Below, piece by piece: positions 1 to 8,674 of a DNA stretch of 64,000 nucleotides (its first letter is position 1; each line of letters opens with the position of its first letter). The stretch is taken from positions 1,116,001-1,180,000 of the forward strand of contig NZ_CP114289.2 of NCBI RefSeq assembly GCF_027111315.2, given 5' to 3'. Made by a program: the position numbers and the translations under genes. Below the pieces are notes generated by a model that was given only the letters and a program-made list of their open reading frames with translations, was not told where the DNA came from and made no database searches. This DNA comes from Flavobacterium limnophilum. Its GTDB lineage: Bacteria > Bacteroidota > Bacteroidia > Flavobacteriales > Flavobacteriaceae.

Positions 1-1
1 A

Positions 2-1033
2 TCAGAAATGCCTTTAATTATGTTTAGGTCTGTCGAAACATTCGCAGGTGCCACGGAATTGGATGGCAACGGTATTTTTGGAATGATTCTTAACGAAAGC
101 AAAGGCTCCAATGCCGATGGTCCTGAAACCAAAGTAGGCTATCCCGGGAAACTAAAAGCTAAAAAGTCGGTGTTTTCTTTTGGTGACAAGCTCATTTGCA
201 TAGGTACAAATATTTCGAGCATTGACGGAAAAAATCCAACCCAAACCAACCTGTTTCAGACCTTTTTAAAAGATACAAAAGATCCAATATATACCTCGTC
301 TGAAACTATTACCAAGTTTCCTTTTAAAACGGAACTTTCACAAAATTCAAAATCGGGGAGTTGGTTAATTGATCCTTACGGAAATGGGTACCACATTCTG
401 TCCAATACGCCGGTACAAATCAAGAAAGAAAACCAACATTCGTATGAAAACAGGTATTCTGTTCGAACTGGCAACATAAATCCCAAGGCAAAAGGCGTTA
501 AAGAAACAGAAGGCAATTATGCAACGGCTTGGATAGACCACGGTTTGGCGCCAACCGATGCTTCTTATCAATATGTTATTTATCCATTTCAAGAGGCCAA
601 CAATTTACAGAAGTTTGGAAGCAGAATCAAGGAAGACAAATCCTATTCAATTTTGAGAGCAGACAATATGGCGCACATCGTTTTAGATAACAAAACTGCG
701 ACAACTGGTTACGTGATTTTTGAAGCCGATAAAAATTTGGAAAAAGGGGTTTTAAAAGAAGTTTCGGATCCATCCTTGATCATGGTTCGTCAAGACAATC
801 CATCTAACTTGACCATTAGTGCCGTGCAACCGGATTTGAATTTTCCAGAATATGAAACGGGAAAATACAGGAATTACAGCACGGCCGTCAAGCTGACAAT
901 AACGTTAAAAGGAAAATGGACAACTTCAATCACCGACACAGTTCTTGCCGTTGATAATGCTGCCGATGTGACAACAATAGTTGTTAATTGTAAAGATGGC
1001 TTGCCTTCCAAGTTTAATTTGGTGAAAAAATAA
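2..1033 (+). CDS. Polysaccharide lyase family 8-like protein, C-terminal part
   Basis: The reading frame is open to the window edge, so the N-terminal catalytic part lies upstream and the first in-frame ATG (position 8) is not the real start. The visible 343 residues look like the C-terminal beta-sandwich of family 8 lyases (chondroitin/hyaluronate lyases): an ETFAGATELDGNGIFGM stretch, then LKAKKSVFSFGDKLICIGTNI, which resembles the 'ARKS-F-FD-R-I-CLG' region of chondroitin ABC/AC lyases. These are periplasmic or surface enzymes that cut uronic-acid-containing glycans by beta-elimination. A sulfatase gene follows 58 bp later, which fits a glycosaminoglycan-type substrate. The family call is from memory of the motif; the exact substrate cannot be read from this fragment. 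Confidence 0.72.
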   Translation, partial: SEMPLIMFRSVETFAGATELDGNGIFGMILNESKGSNADGPETKVGYPGKLKAKKSVFSFGDKLICIGTNISSIDGKNPTQTNLFQTFLKDTKDPIYTSSETITKFPFKTELSQNSKSGSWLIDPYGNGYHILSNTPVQIKKENQHSYENRYSVRTGNINPKAKGVKETEGNYATAWIDHGLAPTDASYQYVIYPFQEANNLQKFGSRIKEDKSYSILRADNMAHIVLDNKTATTGYVIFEADKNLEKGVLKEVSDPSLIMVRQDNPSNLTISAVQPDLNFPEYETGKYRNYSTAVKLTITLKGKWTTSITDTVLAVDNAADVTTIVVNCKDGLPSKFNLVKK

Positions 1034-1091
1034 TCACCCTATGCAATGACAAGTTTTTATTCAGTCATACAACTCGTTTAAATAATACCTT

Positions 1092-2600
1092 ATGAAAAAA
1101 ATAATTAGTTTGGCGATTAGCCTGTTAGCGGCACTTTCGATTAATGCCCAGCAAAAACCTAATGTTATTTTTATTTTAACCGATGATTTAGGATATGGCG
1201 ACTTGAGTTGCTATGGTGCCACAAAATTAAGCACACCCAATCTTGATAAATTGGCAAAGCAAGGGATACAATTTTCCAATGCTCATGCTACTTCAGCAAC
1301 CTGTACTCCTTCTCGATACGCTATTATGACAGGGCAATACCCTTGGCGCAAAAGTGGAACGGAGATTTTGCCGGGCGATGCCGCTTTAATTATTCCAACC
1401 GATAAACCTACGTTACCAAAAGTTTTCAAGCAAGCTGGTTATAATACAGGTATAGTAGGCAAATGGCATTTAGGTATTGGCGATGCAGTGGAGAAAAACT
1501 GGAACGGAGAGTTAAAGCCGGGGCCCAACGAAACCGGTTTTGATTATTCCTTTATTTTTCCCGCAACCGCCGATCGTGTGCCAACCGTATTTTTGGAAAA
1601 CCATAGAATAGTGGCTTTAGATCCTGCCGACCCAATTCAAGTTGATTATGTAAACAAAGTAGACAATGACCCAACTGGATTGGAACATCCCGAATTGTTG
1701 AAAATGAAATCTTCGCCGGGACAAGGACATAACAATACGATTGTAAATGGCATTGGTCGAATTGGTTATATGTCTGGAGGTCACCAAGCACGCTGGACGG
1801 ATGAAGAAATGCCCTTGACTTTTTTATCAAAAGCAAAAGATTTTATTGAAGTCAATCAAAAGAATCCATTCTTTCTTTTTTATACTTTGACGGAGCCCCA
1901 TGTACCAAGAATGCCTTCGACGATGTTTAAAGATAAAAGTGGATTGGGTTATCGTGGTGATGCCATTCTTCAATTGGATTGGTCGGTTGGCGAGATTATG
2001 AAAGAGTTAAAACTTTTAGGTTTGGATAAAAATACCATCATTGTTTTTTCAAGTGACAATGGTCCCGTTTTGGATGACGGTTATGTGGATGGGGCAGTGA
2101 CACGACTCAATGGACACACTCCTTGGGGACCTTTACGAGGAGGGAAATACAGTGTGTTTGAAGCAGGAACAAGAGTTCCTTTTATAGTTAGCTGGCCAGA
2201 AACCATTAAACCGGCAGTATCGCCAGCACTGGTTTCTCAAATTGATTTGCTGGCTTCTTTTTCGAAAATGTTGAATATTCTTCCGGAAGGCATACCCAAT
2301 GATAGCGAGAACACCATTGATGTTTTATTGGGAAAATCAGACAAAGGGCGCGAATATTTAGTAGAACAAGGATTTACGGATAACCTGGCCATTATTCAAG
2401 GAAATTGGAAATACATAGAACCAAAAGAAGGCCCAAAAATGAACGAATTGGTTAATATTGAATTAGGTTACGATAAACAGCCACAGTTATATAATTTGAG
2501 TACTGATATTGGAGAAACGAACAACCTAGCCAAAAAATATCCAAAAAAAGTAAAAGAGTTAAAAGCAAAATTGGAAGAGATTAAAAAAGGGAGCAAGTAG
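1092..2600 (+). CDS. Family S1 (formylglycine-dependent) sulfatase
   Basis: A 502-residue protein with a signal peptide ending near the AQQ at residues 19-21. The metal-binding pair D31-D32 lies in FILTDDLGYGDLSCYG, and Cys71 of CTPSR is the residue converted to formylglycine in this family. Later motifs fit the alkaline-phosphatase superfamily fold: GKWHLG, the FYTLTEPHVPR region and a second metal site in FSSDNGP. It should remove sulfate esters from a polysaccharide in the periplasm or at the surface. It needs a formylglycine-generating or anaerobic maturase encoded elsewhere. It sits between a lyase fragment and a heparinase-type lyase in the same direction, so it probably belongs to one polysaccharide-utilisation operon. 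Arylsulfatase-type annotation is secure; positional specificity (2-, 4- or 6-sulfate) is not. Confidence 0.93.
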   Translation: MKKIISLAISLLAALSINAQQKPNVIFILTDDLGYGDLSCYGATKLSTPNLDKLAKQGIQFSNAHATSATCTPSRYAIMTGQYPWRKSGTEILPGDAALIIPTDKPTLPKVFKQAGYNTGIVGKWHLGIGDAVEKNWNGELKPGPNETGFDYSFIFPATADRVPTVFLENHRIVALDPADPIQVDYVNKVDNDPTGLEHPELLKMKSSPGQGHNNTIVNGIGRIGYMSGGHQARWTDEEMPLTFLSKAKDFIEVNQKNPFFLFYTLTEPHVPRMPSTMFKDKSGLGYRGDAILQLDWSVGEIMKELKLLGLDKNTIIVFSSDNGPVLDDGYVDGAVTRLNGHTPWGPLRGGKYSVFEAGTRVPFIVSWPETIKPAVSPALVSQIDLLASFSKMLNILPEGIPNDSENTIDVLLGKSDKGREYLVEQGFTDNLAIIQGNWKYIEPKEGPKMNELVNIELGYDKQPQLYNLSTDIGETNNLAKKYPKKVKELKAKLEEIKKGSK

Positions 2601-2645
2601 ATGATCAAGAGGAATCATCCAAGAATTTTAAACAATTTGAATACT

Positions 2646-4808
2646 ATGAATCATTCTAAAAAAGAATTCCTGTTCGTCTTATGTATCTTCTTTATTGGAT
2701 ACGCAGCAGTTTTTGCTCAAAAAGCTTCCGTTTTAAATCTGCTTGATTATAAGCAACTTCAATTAAAATCGGTTAAGGAATGTTATCAAAAAAGTGACGA
2801 ACGAGGAGCTTTTAAGGAATTACTGGATTTGTACCGAAAAAAGGAAAATTTGTATTTAAAAGTTACCCAAGACGATGCAAAATATATAAAACAAACTTAT
2901 CCAATAGGAGTCTCCAAAACATTAAAAACGGCTAACGATGTGTTAAAACATAATTTCCTGTTTCGCGATGATTGGGATATGGAAAAAACCAACATACCGT
3001 ATCAATTTCAAGGAGCTATTGATTGGAAAGCCATACCCAATGGAGATGAAGAATGGTGCTTTATGCTGAACAGGCACAAATATTGGATTGATTTAGGAAA
3101 AGCGTATTTGCTTACCGGGAACGAAAAATATGCCAAAGGCTTTGTGGACCAAGTTACCCATTGGATAGACAATAACCCTTTGGATGATAGTTTGAAAAAA
3201 CGTTCTTGGCGACGTATTGAAGCGGGCATTCGATGCGAAAATTGGATAAAATCATTCGAGTATGTGAAAAATTCAAAAAGCATTACGCCTGAGTTTTTGT
3301 CTAAATTTCTAGCATCGTTGTATCAACACGGTGTCTATCTGAATAGTTCCTTCACTGATTTTTCGAAAACCAGCAATTGGGGTGTTTTAGAATTTCAAGG
3401 TTTTTTTAATTTATCACTTTTTTTGGATGATTTTAAAATCGCTTCCCAATGGCAAGCCGATGCTATTGATAAATTAAATACTTGTATCAACCTTCAAATT
3501 TTAGAGGATGGAAGTCAATGGGAACAATCACCCATGTATCATAATGAAGTTTTTCATTGTTTTATGAATGTAAATTTATTGGCACAAAGAAAAAATATTG
3601 TACTTCCAGTTAGTATCGTGGAAAAAACCAAAAGTATGGCGTATGCCAATATAAAATGGCAAAAACCCAATTATCATCAGCCTTTATTGGGAGATAGCGA
3701 CGATACGGATTTAAGAGGATTGCTAACCTTGGCAGCAACGGTATTTAACGATCCAGTAATAAAATCAAGAGCTTATACTAAATTTGATTATGAAACCCTT
3801 TTTATAATGGGTTTGGAGAAGAATGCTATTTATGAAAATAGGATTTCAAAGGATCCTGATTTTTTATCTGTTTTCCAGCAAAGTTCAGGCGATTTTTATA
3901 TGCGTGATTCTTGGAAACAAGAGGCCAATTATACCAGTTTTCATTTAAAAAAATTAGGTTGTGGTCACGGACACGATAATTTATTGCATTTTACCCTATT
4001 TGCAAACGGTAAAGATTATTTGATTGATGGCGGACGCTATACGTATGTAGACAATGAATGGCGGGAGTATTTCAAAAACAATAAAAGTCATAATACCTTG
4101 GGGGTTGACAATCTGACTAATACCATTTACAAAGATTCTTGGATAAATACTTTCGAGGCAAATTCCCAAGGGGTTTATGCTAAATCGACAAGCAATTATG
4201 ATTATGCAGAAGCAGAAAACACTGCTTATAAACGATTGGAAGATCCTGTTGCAATGAAACGAAGAATGCTTTATTTAAAACCAAATATTTGGTTGCTATT
4301 CGATAGTTTCGCTGCAAATGGTAAACATACTTATTCACAATATTTTAATTTTCCAAATGACAGTATCCAAATTGAAAAGGAAGGATTGACAACAACTTAT
4401 GCAGATAATAATTTAAGAATCCAGCCCATTAATCCAGCCCAAATTAAATTGGAAGATTCTTGGTGGTCTCCAGAATACAACCTGAAAAAGAAGGCCAAAC
4501 GAGCCGAATTATCCATCAATAGAACAGGGTTTATTTCTTTTATTTCTTTGCTGTATTTTCCAAATCAGGTGAATTTAGTTTATGAAAAAAAGCCTGTTTA
4601 TGACAGGAATGATGTGCTGCAAAAAGACGAAGATGTGGAAGCTGTTTGTTTGTCCATAGATGATAAAAACTATACGTTATTGGTAGTTCATAATTCGCCG
4701 GCACCTGCTGTACATTTTTTTAAAGTGGATGATGTTTTGGTACATGGAGAAGTGGTGTTGATCGAAAAAAATGATGAAATAAATACAATAACCATTATTA
4801 AAGAGTGA
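2646..4808 (+). CDS. Heparinase II/III-family polysaccharide lyase
   Basis: A 720-residue protein read from ATG 2646, because a signal peptide (KKEFLFVLCIFFIGYAAVFA) starts there. An in-frame ATG at 2601 abuts the sulfatase stop but would add 15 residues with no secretion signal. The first half is an alpha/alpha-toroid of the Hepar_II_III_N kind (WRRIEAGIRCENW, WEQSPMYHNEV). The second half is the beta-sandwich typical of PF07940, with GCGHGHDNLLHFTLFANG, DGGRYTY and a KSHNTLGVDN motif. Members cleave uronic-acid-containing polysaccharides (heparin/heparan, alginate, ulvan-like) in the periplasm. Which PL family (12, 15, 17, 21 or other) I cannot decide by eye. It lies directly after the sulfatase and completes the degradative end of the locus. 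Confidence 0.88.
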   Translation: MNHSKKEFLFVLCIFFIGYAAVFAQKASVLNLLDYKQLQLKSVKECYQKSDERGAFKELLDLYRKKENLYLKVTQDDAKYIKQTYPIGVSKTLKTANDVLKHNFLFRDDWDMEKTNIPYQFQGAIDWKAIPNGDEEWCFMLNRHKYWIDLGKAYLLTGNEKYAKGFVDQVTHWIDNNPLDDSLKKRSWRRIEAGIRCENWIKSFEYVKNSKSITPEFLSKFLASLYQHGVYLNSSFTDFSKTSNWGVLEFQGFFNLSLFLDDFKIASQWQADAIDKLNTCINLQILEDGSQWEQSPMYHNEVFHCFMNVNLLAQRKNIVLPVSIVEKTKSMAYANIKWQKPNYHQPLLGDSDDTDLRGLLTLAATVFNDPVIKSRAYTKFDYETLFIMGLEKNAIYENRISKDPDFLSVFQQSSGDFYMRDSWKQEANYTSFHLKKLGCGHGHDNLLHFTLFANGKDYLIDGGRYTYVDNEWREYFKNNKSHNTLGVDNLTNTIYKDSWINTFEANSQGVYAKSTSNYDYAEAENTAYKRLEDPVAMKRRMLYLKPNIWLLFDSFAANGKHTYSQYFNFPNDSIQIEKEGLTTTYADNNLRIQPINPAQIKLEDSWWSPEYNLKKKAKRAELSINRTGFISFISLLYFPNQVNLVYEKKPVYDRNDVLQKDEDVEAVCLSIDDKNYTLLVVHNSPAPAVHFFKVDDVLVHGEVVLIEKNDEINTITIIKE

Positions 4809-4813
4809 TTAGT

Positions 4814-4851
4814 CTAATTTTATGAATCGTATGTTATTTCATGAAAATTAG
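4814..4851. repeat. Inverted repeat in lyase-hydrolase spacer
   Basis: CTAATTTTATGA and TCATGAAAATTAG form an imperfect hairpin just after the heparinase-type gene. No T-run follows on either strand, so it is more likely an mRNA 3'-end or processing structure than an intrinsic terminator. Confidence 0.4.
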
Positions 4852-4892
4852 GATTGCATTTTTGAAGGTTTACTTTTTTTAATATTTTAATT

Positions 4893-5678
4893 ATGGAAAA
4901 ATTATTTTTATGGCCCAATGAAATACCGAATGGTAATAAAGCGAAAAGAGCCTCCTCCCAGATAATTGATCCAATAAATAAAGTAACCAAATTAACGGAA
5001 GTTACCAATCCGTCAATGGACGTTTTTAAACCTGATGCATCTGTTGATAATGGCATCGGAATTATTATTTGCCCAGGTGGCGCATATAGCATATTAGCTA
5101 TTGATTTAGAAGGACATGAAATTGCGCAATGGCTTACAACATTAGGATATACTGCCTATGTACTCCAATATCGGGTTCCGGATAATCAAAAAGGGGCGTT
5201 AAATGATCTTCAAAGAGCAATCAAAATAATTCGCAGCGATTCTAAATTCAATCACGCCCAATTGGGATTAATTGGATTTTCGGCTGGTGGAAATTTATGT
5301 GCTTATGCTAGCATATCTCCTTCAAAAGATTCTTATTCGGGAATTGACGAGATGGATTCTATTTCAGGTCGACCAGATTTTACTCTTTTAATTTATCCCG
5401 CCTATCTCGATTCAGGAAAAAATAACACGCTTTCCCCAGATTTGTTTTTCGATAAAAACACGCCACCCATTTTTATATTCGGGACTAATGATGATCCCCA
5501 TTTCAATAGTAGCTTGATTATTGCACAAGCGCTTCAAGAATCTGATGCTTCATTTGAATTACATACTTTTCAAGAGGGAGGTCACGGTTATGGATTGCGT
5601 CACGGAAATAAGGCAGCGGAAATGTGGCCAATTCTTGCTGAAAGATGGCTTAACAAAATAAAAACACCTACAAAATGA
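4893..5678 (+). CDS. Alpha/beta hydrolase, acetyl-esterase-like
   Basis: A 261-residue protein with no signal peptide. The oxyanion region is ICPGGAYSILA, the nucleophile elbow is GFSAGG (Ser in G-x-S-x-G), the probable acid is in GTNDDP and the probable catalytic His is in GGHGYGLR. This layout is that of BD-FAE/acetyl-xylan-esterase-like hydrolases, which remove acyl groups from sugars. Within this locus it may deacetylate oligosaccharides after uptake, since the protein appears cytoplasmic. Its stop overlaps the next gene's start by 4 bp (ATGA), so the two are translationally coupled. Substrate is inferred only from context. Confidence 0.8.
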   Translation: MEKLFLWPNEIPNGNKAKRASSQIIDPINKVTKLTEVTNPSMDVFKPDASVDNGIGIIICPGGAYSILAIDLEGHEIAQWLTTLGYTAYVLQYRVPDNQKGALNDLQRAIKIIRSDSKFNHAQLGLIGFSAGGNLCAYASISPSKDSYSGIDEMDSISGRPDFTLLIYPAYLDSGKNNTLSPDLFFDKNTPPIFIFGTNDDPHFNSSLIIAQALQESDASFELHTFQEGGHGYGLRHGNKAAEMWPILAERWLNKIKTPTK

Positions 5679-6328
5679 ATGATAGCCTAAAAATATATAC
5701 TGTAAAACAGATAGAGCATAAAAAACTAGCAATCAATGGAAAAGGGAGTCATTCTCTGTGGGATAAAGCTGATGAGCTGCTGGATTTTTGTTCTCCTTGG
5801 GATTCAGAACAAATAAAACCAATAGAGTTTAAAGCCCTTTGTGATACGGAAACCTTGTTTTTTTGTTTTAAAGTCGAAGATGCAGATGTACACATTGACA
5901 CTACAGACAATACAATCAGAAGCATAAATGAATCCGACAGGGTTGAGTTGTTTTTTAGAACCAATGAAGAGCTAAATCCTTATTATTGTTTAGAAATTGA
6001 TCCTGCATCAAGAATTATGGATTTCAAGGCGCGTCCCAACAAACAATTTGATTTCAATTGGAATTGGCCTAGCGACGATATTGAAGTGATGTCTTCTATT
6101 GAATCAACCCATTTTACAGTTGAAATAGCCATTAGTTTGGCATCGCTTACAAAATTGGGTTTGATTAAGGATGGCAAAATAGAAGCAGGAATTTACCGGG
6201 CTAAATACAACAAACAAGAGGATGGAAATTACGAACCTACTTGGATTACGTGGGTAAACCCAAATACGGAATCACCAAATTTCCACACTCCTTCCTCATT
6301 TGGAGTTTTGCATTTAGAAAACCAATAA
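5675..6328 (+). CDS. CBM9/DOMON-like carbohydrate-binding protein
   Basis: A 217-residue protein overlapping the preceding esterase by 4 bp. It has the arrangement of carbohydrate-binding module 9-like beta-sandwiches: FKALCDTETLFFCFKVEDAD, then DRVELFF, then YYCLEIDP and the late FTVEIAISLASL and F-H-P-SFG-LHLE strands. Such modules usually occur in secreted or outer-membrane proteins, yet no signal peptide or lipobox is visible here. It may bind a cytoplasmic oligosaccharide, or the true start may not be recognisable. It ends the degradative gene block and a 356-bp gap follows. Fold assignment is fairly good, role unknown. Confidence 0.72.
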   Translation: MNDSLKIYTVKQIEHKKLAINGKGSHSLWDKADELLDFCSPWDSEQIKPIEFKALCDTETLFFCFKVEDADVHIDTTDNTIRSINESDRVELFFRTNEELNPYYCLEIDPASRIMDFKARPNKQFDFNWNWPSDDIEVMSSIESTHFTVEIAISLASLTKLGLIKDGKIEAGIYRAKYNKQEDGNYEPTWITWVNPNTESPNFHTPSSFGVLHLENQ

Positions 6329-6542
6329 AGTTTATTAAACTTTTGGTGTTTTCAAAATTGACGGAACCAATTGTTAAAAATTGTCGAGGAAACTTTTTTG
6401 TACATAAACCAATCCTTTCCCAATCAATTTGATTTTCATCTTATATAAATTCAATAAATATTTTCCAACAATTTAGCCTTGATTGAAAAAATGAATACTC
6501 ATTTAATGGTGTGTTTGTTTAAAATACTGGTTGTTTGGTTTT

Positions 6543-6668
6543 TAGGTTTGGTTTTCTGTAATTTATTTAGCCGAAATTCTTTGCTTTTTTATAAAAACCC
6601 CTCTTAATTGAATAGATTCACCCCTTACTATTTTGAACATAAGTATGAAATTTGTCTTAAAATAAGAC
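6543..6668 (+). promoter_or_regulatory. Promoter/operator candidates ahead of the sugar operon
   Basis: The 356-bp gap 6329-6684 holds no convincing gene. It has a TAGGTTTG match to the Bacteroidota -7 element (TAnnTTTG) at 6543-6550, without a correctly spaced -33 TTTG. A perfect small palindrome, GTCTTA-AAA-TAAGAC, lies at 6654-6668, 16 bp before the next start codon, and could be a regulator site or an mRNA hairpin. Confidence 0.35.
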
Positions 6669-6684
6669 TTTAAATAATAAAAAT

Positions 6685-7593
6685 ATGGAAACGATAAAAC
6701 CAACTCTCGTGATTTTGGCTGCGGGTATGGGAAGCCGCTACGGAGGCTTGAAACAAATAGATGCCTTTACGCCGGAAGGCGACACGATTATTGATTTTTC
6801 ACTTTATGATGCACTTCAAGCCGGATTTGGAAAATTTGTATTTATAATTCGCAAGAGTTTTGAAAAAGAGTTCAAAGAGATTTTCAATAAAAAATTGGAA
6901 GGTAAAGCAGAAGTCGCTTATGTATATCAAGAACTGGAAAATGTTCCCGATAAATACATTAATCCCGAGAGAACAAAACCTTGGGGTACTGGACACGCTT
7001 TATTAATGGCCAAAGATGCGGTAAAAGAAAATTTTGCCATTATCAATGCAGATGATTTTTACGGAAAAGAAGCCTTTCAAGTGATGGCAAAATCCTTGAC
7101 GGAGAAAAATAAAGAGTCTTATGAATTTAATACCATGGCGTATTTGTTGAAGAACACGGTATCAGATCATGGCTTTGTTTCCAGGGGAGAATGTCAAGTG
7201 AATGAAAATGGATATTTGACAGATGTAACCGAGCGCACGCATATCGAAAAGATTGACGGCAAATTGATGCGCAAAGACGATGAAGGACTATTTATTCCAA
7301 TCGATGAAAACACCGTGGTTTCGATGAATTTTTGGGGATTTACACCTAAATGTTTTGAATTTGGCGAAAAATTATTCGAGGAATTCCTGGAAGCCAACAA
7401 AGAAAATTTAAAAGCCGAATTTTATATTCCTTCTGTTGTCAACGAAATATTGAAATCCAGGATTGCCAGTGTCGAAGTGTTGCAATCGGATGCCAAATGG
7501 TTTGGGGTTACTTACAAGGAAGACAAAGAAATTGTGCAAAAGGCAATAGGCGAGTTAAAAAAACAGAATGTTTATCCACGTAATCTTTGGTAA
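6685..7593 (+). CDS. Sugar-1-phosphate nucleotidyltransferase
   Basis: A 302-residue cytoplasmic enzyme of the NTP_transferase family. The nucleotide-binding signature LAAGMGSRYGGLKQ is at the N terminus, PWGTGHAL in the middle and the metal-binding Asp pair in INADDFYG. It joins a sugar-1-phosphate to an NTP. The next gene encodes a kinase of the type that makes N-acetylhexosamine-1-phosphate and the one after that an epimerase, so the likely role is making UDP-GalNAc/UDP-GlcNAc (or UDP-Gal/Glc) from salvaged sugar. This is analogous to the kinase-transferase-epimerase route of the bifidobacterial lacto-N-biose pathway. The spacing to the kinase is 1 bp. Exact sugar is inferred from neighbours. 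Confidence 0.85.
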   Translation: METIKPTLVILAAGMGSRYGGLKQIDAFTPEGDTIIDFSLYDALQAGFGKFVFIIRKSFEKEFKEIFNKKLEGKAEVAYVYQELENVPDKYINPERTKPWGTGHALLMAKDAVKENFAIINADDFYGKEAFQVMAKSLTEKNKESYEFNTMAYLLKNTVSDHGFVSRGECQVNENGYLTDVTERTHIEKIDGKLMRKDDEGLFIPIDENTVVSMNFWGFTPKCFEFGEKLFEEFLEANKENLKAEFYIPSVVNEILKSRIASVEVLQSDAKWFGVTYKEDKEIVQKAIGELKKQNVYPRNLW

Positions 7594-7594
7594 G

Positions 7595-8668
7595 ATGGTA
7601 GCGCAAAAACTAGAATATATTTTCAAGAAATTTGAACACAAAGGCGAGTTTGATTCTTATGAAGAATTAGCATCGGGTCATATTAACGACACCTATTTAA
7701 TTAAGACCAAGAAGAAACCTTTTTTTGTGTTGCAACGCATTAATCACGGCGTTTTCAAGGATGTGCCGGGGCTTATCGAAAACAAGGTGGCAGTAAGTCG
7801 TCATATTCAAGATAAATTGAAAGACTTGTCCAAGAAAAAGAGGAAACGACGCGTATTGGCTTTTGCCAAAACCAATACCGGAGCGTCTTACCATAAAGAC
7901 GAGGAAGGGAATTATTGGAATTTGATGTATTTTATTGATGACAGCGTAACTTATGAAACGGTAAGCAATGAAGAAATAGCTTATGAAGGGGGACGTTTGA
8001 TGGGGCAGTTTTTAACTCTTACCAGCGATTTTGACGTGTCCAAATTAATAGAAGTCATTCCAAGGTTTCACGATATGTCATTTCGCTACATGCAATTCGA
8101 AGAGGCTTTAAAAGTGGCTTCCGAGGAGCGATTGAACAAAGCCAAAGAGCAGATTCAATTGGTGGAAGATTATAAAGAAGAAATGCACATTATCCAGGGA
8201 CTAAAAGAATCGGGTGCGATAAGAACCCGTGTAACCCATAACGATACCAAAATATCAAACATCCTTTTCAACACCAAAAACAAGGGACTTTGTGTAATTG
8301 ATACCGATACCGTGATGCCGGGGATTGTACATTATGATTTTGGCGATGCTATTCGAACCATTTGTAATACGGCAGCCGAGGATGAAACCAATTTGGACTT
8401 GGTGGAGTTCAACGTTTCTTATTACAAAGCCTACACCGAAGGATTTCTAAAAAAAATGGGGCCTTTTTTGTCTCCATTGGAATTGAAATATCTTCCATTG
8501 GGGGCCAAAACGATGATATTTATTATGGCTTTGCGTTTTTTAACCGATTACCTGAACGGTGACGTGTATTACAAAACCAAATATCCGGAGCATAATTTTG
8601 ATCGAGCAAAAAATCAGTTTAAATTAATAAAAAGCTTTTCAGAAAGAATAGACATTTTAGATAAATAA
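7595..8668 (+). CDS. APH-family kinase, N-acetylhexosamine 1-kinase-like
   Basis: A 357-residue protein taken from ATG 7595, right after the preceding stop. The aminoglycoside-phosphotransferase fold is shown by the nucleotide loop region (ASGHINDTYLI, LQRIN), the catalytic HNDTKISNILFN (H-x-D-x4-N) and the metal motif DTDTVMPG...YDFGD. NahK-type members phosphorylate GlcNAc/GalNAc at the anomeric position with ATP. With a nucleotidyltransferase before and an epimerase after it, this is the most economical reading. A homoserine-kinase or choline-kinase-like role is possible for the fold but poorly supported by context. Confidence 0.78.
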   Translation: MVAQKLEYIFKKFEHKGEFDSYEELASGHINDTYLIKTKKKPFFVLQRINHGVFKDVPGLIENKVAVSRHIQDKLKDLSKKKRKRRVLAFAKTNTGASYHKDEEGNYWNLMYFIDDSVTYETVSNEEIAYEGGRLMGQFLTLTSDFDVSKLIEVIPRFHDMSFRYMQFEEALKVASEERLNKAKEQIQLVEDYKEEMHIIQGLKESGAIRTRVTHNDTKISNILFNTKNKGLCVIDTDTVMPGIVHYDFGDAIRTICNTAAEDETNLDLVEFNVSYYKAYTEGFLKKMGPFLSPLELKYLPLGAKTMIFIMALRFLTDYLNGDVYYKTKYPEHNFDRAKNQFKLIKSFSERIDILDK

Positions 8669-8674
8669 AGAGAA

